Shown here one piece after another: positions 11,164-22,042 of a stretch of DNA of 64,000 nucleotides; the stretch's first letter is position 1, and each line of letters starts with the position of its first letter. The notes below the pieces were generated by a model. The model ran no database searches. It had not been told where the DNA came from and was given only the letters and a program-made list of their open reading frames with translations. A program made the position numbers and the translations under genes. The stretch covers positions 14,556,086 to 14,620,085 of the forward strand of contig CM030717.1 of the NCBI GenBank assembly GCA_017979445.1. The letters run 5' to 3'. Source of the stretch: Akebia trifoliata. Lineage: Eukaryota; Streptophyta; Magnoliopsida; Ranunculales; Lardizabalaceae.

Positions 11164-11822
11164 GAGTATGTTTGATTGCACATGAAAAATAGGATGGAAA
11201 ATCAATTTCCATGGAAAATGACATTTTTCAAGTGTTTGATTGCACATGAAATGGAAATTCATTTTCCACCTCATTCAAAAAGTCCACTTAATCATGGATT
11301 TCACTTTCCCACCCATATGGGTGGGAAAATGAAATCCACCCATATTTTCCATCCTCAATTCTTCCCTACCACTACCACTACCACCACCACCACCACCATT
11401 ACACTAACCTCGTCGTCGTCGTCGTTACCATCACCGTCGCCGTCGGTTCCGTCTCCGATCGCCTTCTCTCTCTCTTCTTCTTTTTCTTTTTCTTTTTCTC
11501 CTTCTTCTCCATCCCTTACTTCTTCCGCCACCACCACGTTCTCCCCCCATCTTCCTCACTTACCTCCGTCTCCTTCGTTGTCGTCGCCGTCGCCGTTGCC
11601 GCCATTGTCGCCGTTTTCTCCGCCACCACCTTCGTCATCACATCCTCCCCCCTCCCTCTTCCTCGTCATCTTCTTCTTCCTCTCCCCCTCCTCCTCCTCT
11701 TCTTTTTTCTCATATTTTTCCATGATTTTATCCAAGTGAAATCAAACAATGGAATTTGATTTTCCAACCCTACCTATTTTCTACAACAACTAATTTTAAT
11801 CAAATAAAGTACCAAACACATT
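11164..11822. mobile_element. Candidate non-autonomous TIR element with triplet-repeat interior
   Basis: The left side carries GTTTGATTGCACATGAAA twice (11170-11187 and 11234-11251) and AAAATAGGATGGAAAATC. The right side, inverted, reads TGTTTGGTACTTTATTTGAT then GAAAATAGGTAGGG and GGAAAATCAAATTCCAT, so the two sides are diverged inverted copies. The interior (about 11374-11712) is unusually rich in triplets: CCA, CGT, CCG and TCT runs. No target duplication was identified. Open frames over the triplets are low-complexity and not taken as genes. Confidence 0.4.
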
Positions 11823-13760
11823 AATGGATAGATCTTTGTGAAATATCTAAAATGCATGAATAATAATAGTCAAATGAATATTCGAATGAAAAGTTACGCC
11901 TTGATGAAGATCATGGATGGATTTTGAAACTTTTAAATAATAATAAATAAAAAAAAGAATTCTTCACTTTTGAAAATCAACGATTTTCTTACTTTCTTCA
12001 ATATCAATCGGCGACTTGATTGCTTTTATTTTTGTTTAAAAAGGGCAAATTCATTGATTTTTTTGTTCCATTTAAAATCAATGAATTCTATCTTTATTCT
12101 TAATCATGACATAATTTTATCTACGTATCTGTCTGATTATTATGTACATAATTTTGTTCACATATCCATCTGACTATTATTATATATGCATTTTGCATAA
12201 CTAAAAAAAATTCTATGATGTCGTTCGCTATAGCTAATCATCCAAATAAGACATAGCTGTTGGAAAACTTGGATAAGGTAAAAAAGGTGAGAAAATGTAT
12301 TATGGGTAGTGTAGATCTTTTTCTTTTAAGTAGAGAGGGTATTTAGTTGAAATTTTTACCAAATCGATTATTAAGTTGTTCAAAAATTAACTAGCATTTA
12401 GCATGTAAACCCTACATTAATGTGTATTACATAATTTTTTCTTAAGTTAGTTTTTCACAAGAAAAATTCCAAACCCATGCATTATTATATTAAGTCATGA
12501 TAATATGACCCCCCCCCCACACACACACACACGCCCCCATTACAAAATCGTAGATCAATAGCCTTGGGATACACAAGAAAAAGATTTATGATTGTACATA
12601 TCCCGATGCAAATGATCTAGGATTCTCCGATGGGGGCTTGTGTCAAAGGGGGACATCAAAAAATCATTACACTTATATAATCTCCCCTAAAATTAAGGAA
12701 ACTTTCAAAATCTTATTTCGACATAGTGCTAGGGGTGTCAATGGGTTCTCATTTAACAGGAACCACATTGGAACCAAAATTGAAAATCCTGATTCTGATT
12801 CCCTTTTTATTAGAACTGATAGGATTCGAAACCATTAGGTTTTATTCAATTGGGTAGTCGTGGATACTTGGATTCGATTTATTTTGTCATTTCTTTTTAT
12901 GTTATAGTTGATTTAGGTTTAATTTCAATATTAACACATGTTTTTTTATACAAACTATGTATTGGAGTTTAAAATGGGTAATCTTTTCTAAAAATTTATT
13001 ACTTGTAAAGAAGATAAATTATTGTTTTCATCATAAAAGAAAAAGATAAGTATTATTTTTGAAAAAAAGAAAAGATTAACTTATATCTTGAGAAGAATAA
13101 GTTATAACTAAGTTAATAATTTTGTATATATGGTAGTTTTTTGGAAGGAAATTTTTTTTATTTTGTAATGATTTCAAATATTTCTTTTCTCATTCGATTC
13201 TTGATAACTGAAATTAATGAGTACCCATGTTTTTTTTGGCAGCTCAAGTTATGGTTCCATCTATTTTAGAATTGGAGTAGGAACCAACAAGGTGCGATAC
13301 TCTAGCTAATCCCCAATTTAGCCCAAGTCAACCATCTCTAGTGACTCCTAGGAATTCACCCACTAAGGCATTTACCCACTCAAAGAGAATACAATTGATT
13401 TAAGAAAAAAAGAAAAATAAACATTATTCACAATCTAGGGATTTATATAATCCAAAAGAGATAATTATAATGCGGCCTTATACTCTTTATTAGAGTATTA
13501 ATTATGTTATAGTGATTAAGGTATTAAGGTGTATTGAAATGCATCTTAGTGAAATGCAACCTAACTATTTTAACTGCATGATTTAATCGTACTTAATATG
13601 ATTCAGTGCATCTCAATACATGTTCATAATTATAATATAACTAGTAACCTTAAAAAAATTGATGTTGAGGAACTTCTCCGAGTTATAACTCCAAGGAGTT
13701 GGTAAGCAAAACAATGGATTAGAGTTTTAATTTGGGAACTCTAATTCTCAATCCAATAAA
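11823..13760. other. AT-rich intergenic, no gene seen
   Basis: This contains a C-run followed by (AC)n at about 12510-12533, and a segment starting CTAGGGGTGTCAATGG at about 12729 that looks like the end of a hAT-type element. I could not find a convincing matching right end. Confidence 0.45.
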
Positions 13761-16003
13761 TTAAGTGGGTGTTTAGATAGGACTCCTTGGCTATTTCTGA
13801 CTCTTGTAGGGAGGTAGAATACAAGAGTCAGAAGTAGCCTGGATACATTTGGATCAACAACTCCTTCGTTGACTTACTCTAAGTAAAAGTAGTTGCTCTT
13901 TGTGAAGAAGTCATATAAACCTATTTCTCAAAATTGATTTTGCTGGGAGTCAAAATCTGACGGTAAAATATCCATCATTTTTCCAAAATACCCTTGAACA
14001 TTATTAGATATTTTATAAGAATATCCCTCATATTCTTATGGCCCTAACAGAAACAAATCCCCCTTACCTTTATTTTCTATCGTTAAGTCTCCATCATTGT
14101 CTTCTTCACTTGTTTGGCCAAACCAGAACACCATTGTCTTCTTCGTTCATTCAGTCAATTGGTGGTAATCAAAATTTTCTGTTTTACTCTTTCTTCATCT
14201 TCTCCAAGCCCTAGTTCTAGTAGAGGATGTTACACAGAGAATTCCATAACTCCATCTCCTCCATGAACTCATCTCATCTGAACTTGATCGAGGACGACAA
14301 ACAAAGTAGATTCTCTTTCTCTCTCCTCCGAACCCTTGTTTGCGTTTGAAACATTTGAAATACTCTTTGCTACCTTGGTTTAGAACTCATCTCCATGGAA
14401 CTCAATTAATTCAGACTTTTTATGGTTGAAAACATATATTTATTGACTCCTCTATGGTTTTGTTTTATAGTTCTCTTTATTTAGGAAAAAAATATCCCTG
14501 CTTTAGAATGTTTCCAAACTCAAACAATTTAGACTTTTATGGTTGAAAACACATATTTATCGGCCCTGTATGGGTTTTGTTTTTTTTGTTTTTTATAGTT
14601 CTCTTTATTTATGAATAAAAGATCTCTGCTTTGAAATATTTGAGATTTGTATTTCTTATTTTTGATTGTTTGTTTATATGTTAGGGTAAGAATCTTAGTT
14701 TTAAGTTGGGGAATTTTTTTGGGTCATCATTTGATCGGCTAAATGACTCTTCAAAAATAAGAAATACATGCAACACTCAACCAATAGGTTGATTGATGAA
14801 GAAAAAAAATCAAGAGCAATCGTGTGTGTGTGTGTTTCACTATATTCCTGAAGTATCATGCAACACTCAACCTCCTTTATTTGTAATCTCTTTATGGGTA
14901 TTTTAACAAACATGTTCACTACACTTTCAAATTTCTTTCAAAATTCTACCTTCCTAATCAAAACCACAAAAAAAAAAAGAAAAAAAAAAGAAGATTATCA
15001 ATCATCAAATCCCTTGTATCTTTCTTTAGTTTCTTTTATCCTCTCTTGATATTATCTTGGTACCTATGAATTTGAAATCTTTGATTGTAGTTTTGATGTT
15101 TGTGTGGTCGAAAGTTGATTATTATTATTGCTAAAATCAAAAAAACAAAGGTAGAAATTTTATAAGTGTCCATCTTGAAATATAATAATTGTCAATAAGA
15201 CAAACATGAACTTGTCCTACTTCCCTTACAATATATCTATTTTTATTATAGCTTAATGAAATTTATTTTTTCTTTAATTCTAGAATCATACTAGAGGATT
15301 TTTATGGGCTGATGAAGTTGAAATTTATTGACAAAGTTGATGTGATTAATAAGCATGTGAAGAAAAATAAACAACAAAATACCACCAAGGATTTGGTTTT
15401 TTATGTAACAATATGATATAATATATTACAGTTCATAACAGTTTTAATTTTAATAGATATGTTAGTTATGATGTTATTTCTTAGATAAATATATGTAAAT
15501 TGCATGTATAAGATTAGTTTAAGTATGAATATATATCAGGACTTGGTATGTTTGAGACATATCTTTTATATATATATGGTCATTCTATAGGTGACAGGTG
15601 AAAGTATCCAATTTTTAAGGGAGGTGTTGTAAATTTTTTCTTTTTTTATTTAAATTTTGATTATACTTGATTTTAAATACTCACTATATTAATATTTATA
15701 GTTAAAATATTAAAAAACAATATAGTTTGAAGACATATTATGCCACTAAATGACAAAAAAATAATAAAATAAGTAGAATATAAGGGTATTCTAGTCTTTT
15801 TTCCAAAAGTCATGAGAAGTTAGAATGGTTCCCAAACAGACTTCTAACATTAAAGTACTACTGCCAGTAGTACTTCATAGAGTTGATTGCCAAATGCCCT
15901 TTCAACACATAAATACTTTTCCAATACCGTCACAGAGTGCTCCACTCCTACTCTTTGGAATAGTAGTTCTACTTTTGATATCCAAACAGGGCTTAAGTAC
16001 CCC
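13761..16003. mobile_element. Candidate 2.2-kb non-autonomous DNA transposon
   Basis: The left boundary reads TTAAGTGGGTGTTTAGATAG. The right boundary, inverted, reads TTAAGCCCTGTTTGGATATC. Similarity continues inward on both sides: left TTTTCCAAAATACCCTTG (about 13980), and right, inverted, GAATACCCTTATATTC, in keeping with long degraded inverted repeats of ~220 bp. TTA or TTAA on both flanks could be the target duplication, which would fit a PIF/Harbinger-like element. No transposase frame is visible. The interior is AT-rich with a few microsatellites, such as (GT)n at 14822. Confidence 0.4.
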
Positions 16004-16144
16004 TTCCAAAAACATCCTTAAGTGTTTTTCTAAAATCTACCTATTTCTTTTCTATTTACTCCCTCCCTTCATTTCTCTCTCTACCATTTTAAATAGATAT
16101 CCCTCTTTTTTTTTTCTTTTTCCAATATAAATCTATTCAATTGT

Positions 16145-16581
16145 ATTGGATCGACGACAAATAGTTTGTCTTATATGGGCAAAAATGTTTGGAATGGGCT
16201 GATTTTTTGCCCATTCCAAACATTTTTTACGACTCACATTGCGACTCACCGTTTGCGTTATATGGGCAAAAATGTTTGGAATGGGCTGATTTTTTGTGAG
16301 GATGATCTCAGTGATGAGAGGATCATCCTGACAAAAAATCATCCCATTCCAAAACTTCTAACCCCATCAAAATTGATTTACAAAAATTGGACGGTCTAAA
16401 ATTTTTCAACTTGTAAACATGGGGTTAGAAATTTAATAATGAGCTGATTTTTGGCAAGGATGATCTCCTCACCATAGAGATCACCCTCACAAAAAATCAG
16501 CCCATTCCAAACATTTTTTCCCATATAAGACAAAACGTTGTGTCGCAATGTGAGTCGTAATGTGTGTCTACGGAACCCGAC
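16145..16581. mobile_element. Hairpin MITE copy 4 (first of the 11-element array)
   Basis: The core GGAATGGGCTGATTTTTTG alternates in both orientations. The right end, inverted, reads GGGTCGGGTTCCGTAGAC and includes ACGTTTTGTCTTATATGGG. The left arm has a related GTTTGTCTTATATGGGC, but its outermost end is degraded, so the left coordinate is approximate. Confidence 0.7.
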
Positions 16582-16597
16582 CCATATATATATATAT

Positions 16598-17134
16598 GGG
16601 AAATGTTCAGCAACAAACATTTTGACAAACATTTTGGCAAAACATTTTTCAAACACATGGGTTAGAAGTTTTGGAATGGGCTGATTTTTTGTGAGGATGA
16701 TCTCTACGGTGAGGAGATCATCATCACCAAAAATCAGCCCATTCCAAAACTTCTAACCCCATCAAAAATGGTTTACAAAAAATGGACGGTCCACGACTTT
16801 TCAACTTGTAAACATAGGGCTAGAAGTTTTGGAATGGGCTGATTTTTGGTGAGAATGATCTCTACGGTGAGGAGATCATCATCACCAAAAATCAGCCCAT
16901 TTCAAAACTTCTAACCCCATAAAAAATGGTTTACAAAAATGGACGGTCCACGACTTTTCAACTTGTAAACATGCGGCTAGAAGTTTTGGAATGGGCTGAT
17001 TTTTGGTGAGGATGATCTCCTCACTGAGGAGATTATCCTCACAAAAAATCAGCCCATTCCAAAACTTCTATCCCATGTTTTGAAAAATGTTTTGCCAAAA
17101 TGTTTGTCAAAATGTTTGTTGCTGAACGGGACCC
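16598..17134. mobile_element. Hairpin MITE copy 5, enlarged
   Basis: The left end is GGGAAATGTTCAGCAACAAA and the right end, inverted, is GGGTCCCGTTCAGCAACAAA. At 537 bp it is longer than its relatives: it carries three hairpin modules instead of two, the middle one a near copy of the first, including the GGACGGTCCACGACTTTTCA linker (16783 and 16943). Confidence 0.85.
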
Positions 17135-17154
17135 TATATATATATATATATATA

Positions 17155-17539
17155 GGGAGCAGTTCGGAAGCCCTAAAGTTTGCCAAGTTTGGTGCCAAAC
17201 ATTTTTTTAAATCACTTTTGATGGGGTTAGAAGTTTTGGAATAGGCTGATTTTTGGTGAGGATGATCTCTACGGTGAAGAGATCAGCCTCACAAAAAATC
17301 AGCTCATTTCGAAACTTCTAACCCTAGTTTACAAGTTGAAAAATCGTGAACCGTCCAATTTTTGTAAATCACTTTTGATGGGGTTAGAAGTTTTGGAATA
17401 GGCTGATTTTTGGTGAGGATGATCTCCTCATCATAGAGATCATCCTCACAAAAAATCAGCTGATTCTAAAGCTTCTAACCCATATTTTGAAAAATGTTTG
17501 GCACAAAACTTGGCAAACTTTAGGGCTGCTGAACCGTCC

Positions 17540-17541
<2 letters not shown>
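17155..17541. mobile_element. Hairpin MITE copy 6
   Basis: The left end is GGGAGCAGTTCGGAAGCCCT and the inverted right end GGGGACGGTTCAGCAGCCCT. The arms contain AAGTTTGCCAAGTTT, a terminal type not seen in the neighbouring copies, while the core hairpins are the same. Confidence 0.85.
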
Positions 17542-17595
<54 letters not shown>

Positions 17596-17607
17596 TATAT
17601 ATATATA
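17542..17607. repeat. (TA)n tract between MITE copies
   Basis: A nearly pure TA run of about 66 bp separates hairpin copies 6 and 7. One AAT interruption lies at about 17588. Confidence 0.95.
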
Positions 17608-17973
17608 GGTCCCGTTCAGCAACAAACATTTTGGCAAAACATTTTTCAAAACATGGGTTAGAGGTTTTGGAATAGACTGATATTTGGTGAGGATGATCTC
17701 TACGGTGAGGAGATCATCCTCACCAAAAATCAGCCCATTCCAAAACTTCTAGTCCTAGTTTACAAGTTGAAAACTCGTGGACCGTCCATTTTTTGTAAAT
17801 CATTTTTGATGGGGTTAGAAGTTTTGGAATGAGCTGATTTTTGGTGAGGATGATCTCCTCACCATAGAGATCATCCTCACCAAAAATCAGCCCATTCCGA
17901 AACTTCTAACCCATGTAGGACAAAACGCGTTTGTTAAAATGTGTGGTAAAACTTAGGGTGCCGAACGGGACCC
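17608..17973. mobile_element. Hairpin MITE copy 7 with mismatched arms
   Basis: The left end is GGTCCCGTTCAGCAACAAAC. The inverted right end starts GGGTCCCGTTCGGCACCC and continues TAAGTTTTACCACACA. Beyond the first ~12 bases the two arms do not match each other. The left arm matches copies 1 and 5, and the right arm matches copy 9. Confidence 0.85.
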
Positions 17974-17992
17974 ATATATATATATATATATA

Positions 17993-20003
17993 TGTAGACA
18001 ACCCAATTTGAACGGGCCACTACTCGAAAAGGCCCAAAATATAGATTTTCCAAATAAATGGGCCAACGGGCCTTAAAGGCCCAAGTAATTGAAAAGTGAC
18101 ATTTTGACCAAACTGAGGCCCCTAAGACCTCTCAATGGTTTAGGAGGCCCACCAAAAGGACTCGGCTAACCTTACGCTTTAACAATATTTACCGCTCCGC
18201 TTCCAAAAATTAAAAACGCCAAATTTTAGATAAATTTCACCAACGGGCCTAAAAAGCCCGATTCGCCAACACGTGACATTTTTGATCAAACTAATGATTG
18301 CAAAAATCTAAAAAAAATTAAAAAATTAAAAATGTGAGACTTGGGATGCCTACCCCTCCTCTACTACCACCGCTCCGCCTCCGAATCCGCAAAAAACCAT
18401 AGGCCCACCTAAGGCCCATGAGCCCTCAACACTTTCCTAAATCGATTTCTCATCTTACCCTTAGCCTAAAATCAATCCCACATCACCTAAAATCTAAAAT
18501 CAACCTATTCCCTCAAAATCCATTCCAAAATAACCCTCAACCAAACCCTAAAACCTAAAACCATTTTTAAAATCCAACCCAACACTACAAAGCCCACAAA
18601 TCATTAACCATATCCAATTCATTATCCAACTCACAACCCTAACCCATAAACCACAACCCACATCAACCAATCACTCTTTTATCATCAAAAGATGACACAT
18701 GTCATCACCCCATCTCACCTCCCTCACCCAACTACCTACCCCATTAATTTGCTTTAAATCCCATCTATCCACATATCAACCCATCACCTTTTCTCTCAAA
18801 TCAAACACATCTACCCACACCCCTAACCTATACCTCCCCTAATCTACCCTCATCATTCCCTACAAAATCTACATCTACAACTTAAACCTACACCATCCTC
18901 TCAAGTCAAACACTCAACCTCTCCCATCAACTTATCCCAACCCTTCATTTCCACCCACTTTAACACATGGCATCATCTCCTTCACCCTCCCAAAATATCA
19001 TTAACCACCTGTTTAAATCCTTCATTCTCTTAAATCAAATACCATTTAATCACAACCACCATCTTAAACTCACCTCACCAAACACTCCACCCAAATGGGT
19101 TGGGTAGGATCCAAATCATTTGGGTCAAAACTCACCCATTTAACCCCCCTTCCCTAAATACCTTCCAATCTCCTCTAAATTACAACCACTTCTCTCTCAA
19201 ACTCATAACCATTCTACCCTTTTTCTTCACTTCACCCCATTATATCCCTAAAATAACTCCTCAACATCTATAAATACCCTCCTCCTCTTCCCAAAAATGG
19301 CCCCCAACTTTCACTACAAAATTCTCTCCAACTCTCACTACTAACAACCATCACCAATCCTCCTCAAGTCTCATATAAAAAAAAATATTATACTCCACTC
19401 ATCTCTCTCATCATCTCTTCTCTACTCCTTCAACCATACAAGAATTGTATTTTCATAAAATACTAAGGACTCAAGAGGAAGAAAAGAAGAAAGAAGATAC
19501 AAGGTGGGTTCAAGGCAATCCCCCTCCCCTCTCTCTTCTACACCCCCTCCTCCTCCCTCTTCTATCACCCTCTCCCCTTCATTGTATTTTTTAGGATGAA
19601 TGGACCCCAAGGCTAAAGGTCTATAAGGGTCATTTCCATCAATGGAATGACCCTATGATCAAGCCGAAAATGAATCCCTATCTAGGGTACAAATGCACAA
19701 CACGTGGCACATCGTTTTTTGTATTTTTTTTAATCAAAATGACAGAGTTGAGTTGAGGTTACCACTATCTAGTGTGGAGAAAAGGGTGCCTAACACCTTC
19801 CTTTTCTCCAACCGAGCCGCTTGCCCGAATCTAAAGGGTTGATTCATCTTATCCATCGAGAGTCACTAAATACCCAAAAATGTCACATTTTCTAAAAAAA
19901 ATGCACATCGGGTGACCATTCACACCCACTTACAAAAATGAATGGTGGCGACTCCAAACCATTGTAGATGTGGTCATCGTAATGGCAAAATCCCGTGTCT
20001 ACA
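17993..20003 (+). repeat. 5' LTR of element 1
   Basis: The LTR is 2011 bp and begins TGTAGACA and ends TGTCTACA, a perfect inverted pair. It contains TATAAATACCC at about 19270, a likely TATA box. It matches the 3' LTR at 34613-36605 throughout. Sampled by eye, the first ~200 bp differ at roughly 6 percent and later parts at less. Confidence 0.95.
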
Positions 20004-20006
20004 GCT

Positions 20007-20024
20007 TGGCGACTCCACTGGGGA
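20007..20024 (+). other. Primer binding site (tRNA-Arg type)
   Basis: TGGCGACTCCACTGGGGA lies 3 bp after the LTR. Its complement ends in CCA and fits the 3' end of plant tRNA-Arg species whose acceptor strand is GACTCC. tRNA-Arg priming is typical of Ogre/Tat elements. Confidence 0.8.
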
Positions 20025-22042
20025 GTAAAGGCTCTACCCTCGTGTCAACTCGGTTATTTTAAAAAAAAAGAAAAGGTTTCAAATTTTTTTTATTTGCAAG
20101 CTAACAATACTTGTTGTGTTTGTTGTATTTATTTTTTAGGTAGGTTTCCTTTATTTATTTACTCACTTGAAAAAAAAAAAATAAAAAAATCCGATTTTCA
20201 CTTTATTTCTTCGATTATGTCCTTTTAAGCATGCATCTCATCAAACAAATGAAAAAAAAAATTTGTTTTTTGGCCCAAGCCAAAAATCAGAGGCAATGTG
20301 CCTCAAAATGGGTATAAAAAAATAAAAAAATAAAAAAAATAAAAAAAAAGTCGTTTTTCTTTTTTTTTGGCCGAATGGACAGTCGAACTTAAAATGATCA
20401 TAACTTTCTCGTTCGATCTCCGATTAGCTATTAGTGCATATCGATTTGGGGCAGAACAAAATTTTCTACCAAATGTGACATAGTCAGAAACATTTTGACA
20501 AGTCAGAATCGATTTTTGAGCTCATTTATTATCGTTTACGCTATCATTTCCGTTTGACGTCTCGTTGCGATACAAAATGAGTAGGAAAAAAAGAGCATAA
20601 AAAAGGAAAAAAAATTTGGCCCAAGCCAAAAACCAGAGGCAATGTGCCTCAAAATGGGCACAAATAAAAAAAAAATTTAATTAAAAAAAAATTTAATTAA
20701 ATTAAAATTTTTTTTTTGTTCAACTTGTTCCTTACATCAGTCTTGGAAACTTTCCTTTTGGAACTTATTTTTATTTTAAGTTTTAAATCTTCAAAAGATC
20801 AAACGGATCATCTTTTTCAAACTCAGGGCGTACCACTCACCACTTTTTGATTGATCAAAATGAAAATTCAAAGTGATCATCGGTTGGACTATAATAAAAA
20901 AAGAGAAGTCCTTTTATGATTAGTTCATTCGTAAAATTGAAAAAAAATGATAAAAAAAAAAATCGATTGGTTAATGCTTAACTATGAATGTGCAATCCTT
21001 ATGGACAAATTATCTAAAAAGTTATGATCTGGCCAACGGGCCCACCCATCTGGAAAATGCCCCGGGCACATCCTATCCTATTTGTACACACCACTAGCAC
21101 GTTTACTTTACTGTATTGCACGCTTGCATGTCCCTAATAGCCAACGTGGCACTAGTGCGTGGCCCGGTCTCCTCGGAGATGCGACGTCATTAATGAAAAC
21201 CACAACTCCAATCACGTACCGTAAGGTATATAAAATTGGGGCATTAATACCGTTTGATCAGGTGATTCTGAAAGGTATATTGATACACCTACGTTGGAGC
21301 GACCTGAGCCTTTGTCCTATTGTAAGCTGCACGGTCACATGTCCCGATTGCCAACGTAGTACTAGTACGTGGTCGATCCCCTCGCGGGATGCGAAAACCA
21401 TTTATGAAAGCTACAACTCCTGACTCGTACCTGTAGGTATGTAAAAGATAATCCAAGTACATCAATTGTACTTCTTGGTCAAAACCAGTGCCTAAGCAAG
21501 ATCCTGCTCCGCTGTACCCTATTGTACGAGGGGGATAGACTACGTCTATTCTAGACGAGGGGTACTTAAGTGGGCCCTTGCTCAGCATCGTGCGCCACCT
21601 CTCAACTGGGAATCAAACTGGCTGTTTTTGGCATCAGAGAATTGAATTGAAGTTTTAGATTATCACTTATACGGTATATCAAACCAAGTCACCACATACC
21701 GTCTGATTGAGTACGCTTGAGAGGTATATAGGTGTGCTTGGGCAAGAGTGACCAGATAAAAATGCATTGCAGTAGTAAGCTTAGAGTCTAGAAACCTTCC
21801 CTATAAGTCACGACTTGAACTTATCGCGGGTGTTCCCGGATTGTTGAAATGAAACCTGATGATTGATGTATGTGAATGATGTGTATGATTGTCCTCAAGG
21901 ATCAAAATTTTGTTTTCAGAAATTAAAATGGGTACACCGACCCAATAAAAAATCCATTTCTTGCAAAAATTCAATAATGACGCAGTCCATCTCGATCCAT
22001 TTCTTGGATATGTACTGAACTATTCTCTTGTGTCAACTCAGG
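20025..22042 (+). repeat. Leader of element 1 with internal repeats
   Basis: This is a non-coding leader. A block containing GGCCCAAGCCAAAAATCAGA and GGCAATGTGCCTCAAAATGG occurs twice (about 20271-20310 and 20618-20660). A second, ~212-bp direct repeat runs from about 21104 to 21530; its landmarks are GCCAACGTGGCACTAGTGCG at about 21141 and a diverged partner at about 21350. A partial third copy, with CCGTCTGATTGAG, lies near 21700. Short open frames here follow the repeats and do not look coding. Confidence 0.75.

Noticed and set aside
11176..11739. 187-codon Ser/Pro/Thr-rich frame
   Set aside because: It is produced by triplet repeats within a TIR-like element. The opposite strand is also open, and there is no codon-use or domain signal.
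12729..13340. Possible hAT element starting CTAGGGGTGTCAATGG
   Set aside because: No convincing inverted partner or target duplication was found at the other side. The nearest candidate (TAGAGATGGTTGACTTGGG, inverted, near 13350) matches poorly.
16166..17675. Short frames such as the IYIYIY-rich ones on both strands
   Set aside because: They run through hairpin MITEs and (TA)n tracts and repeat with each copy.
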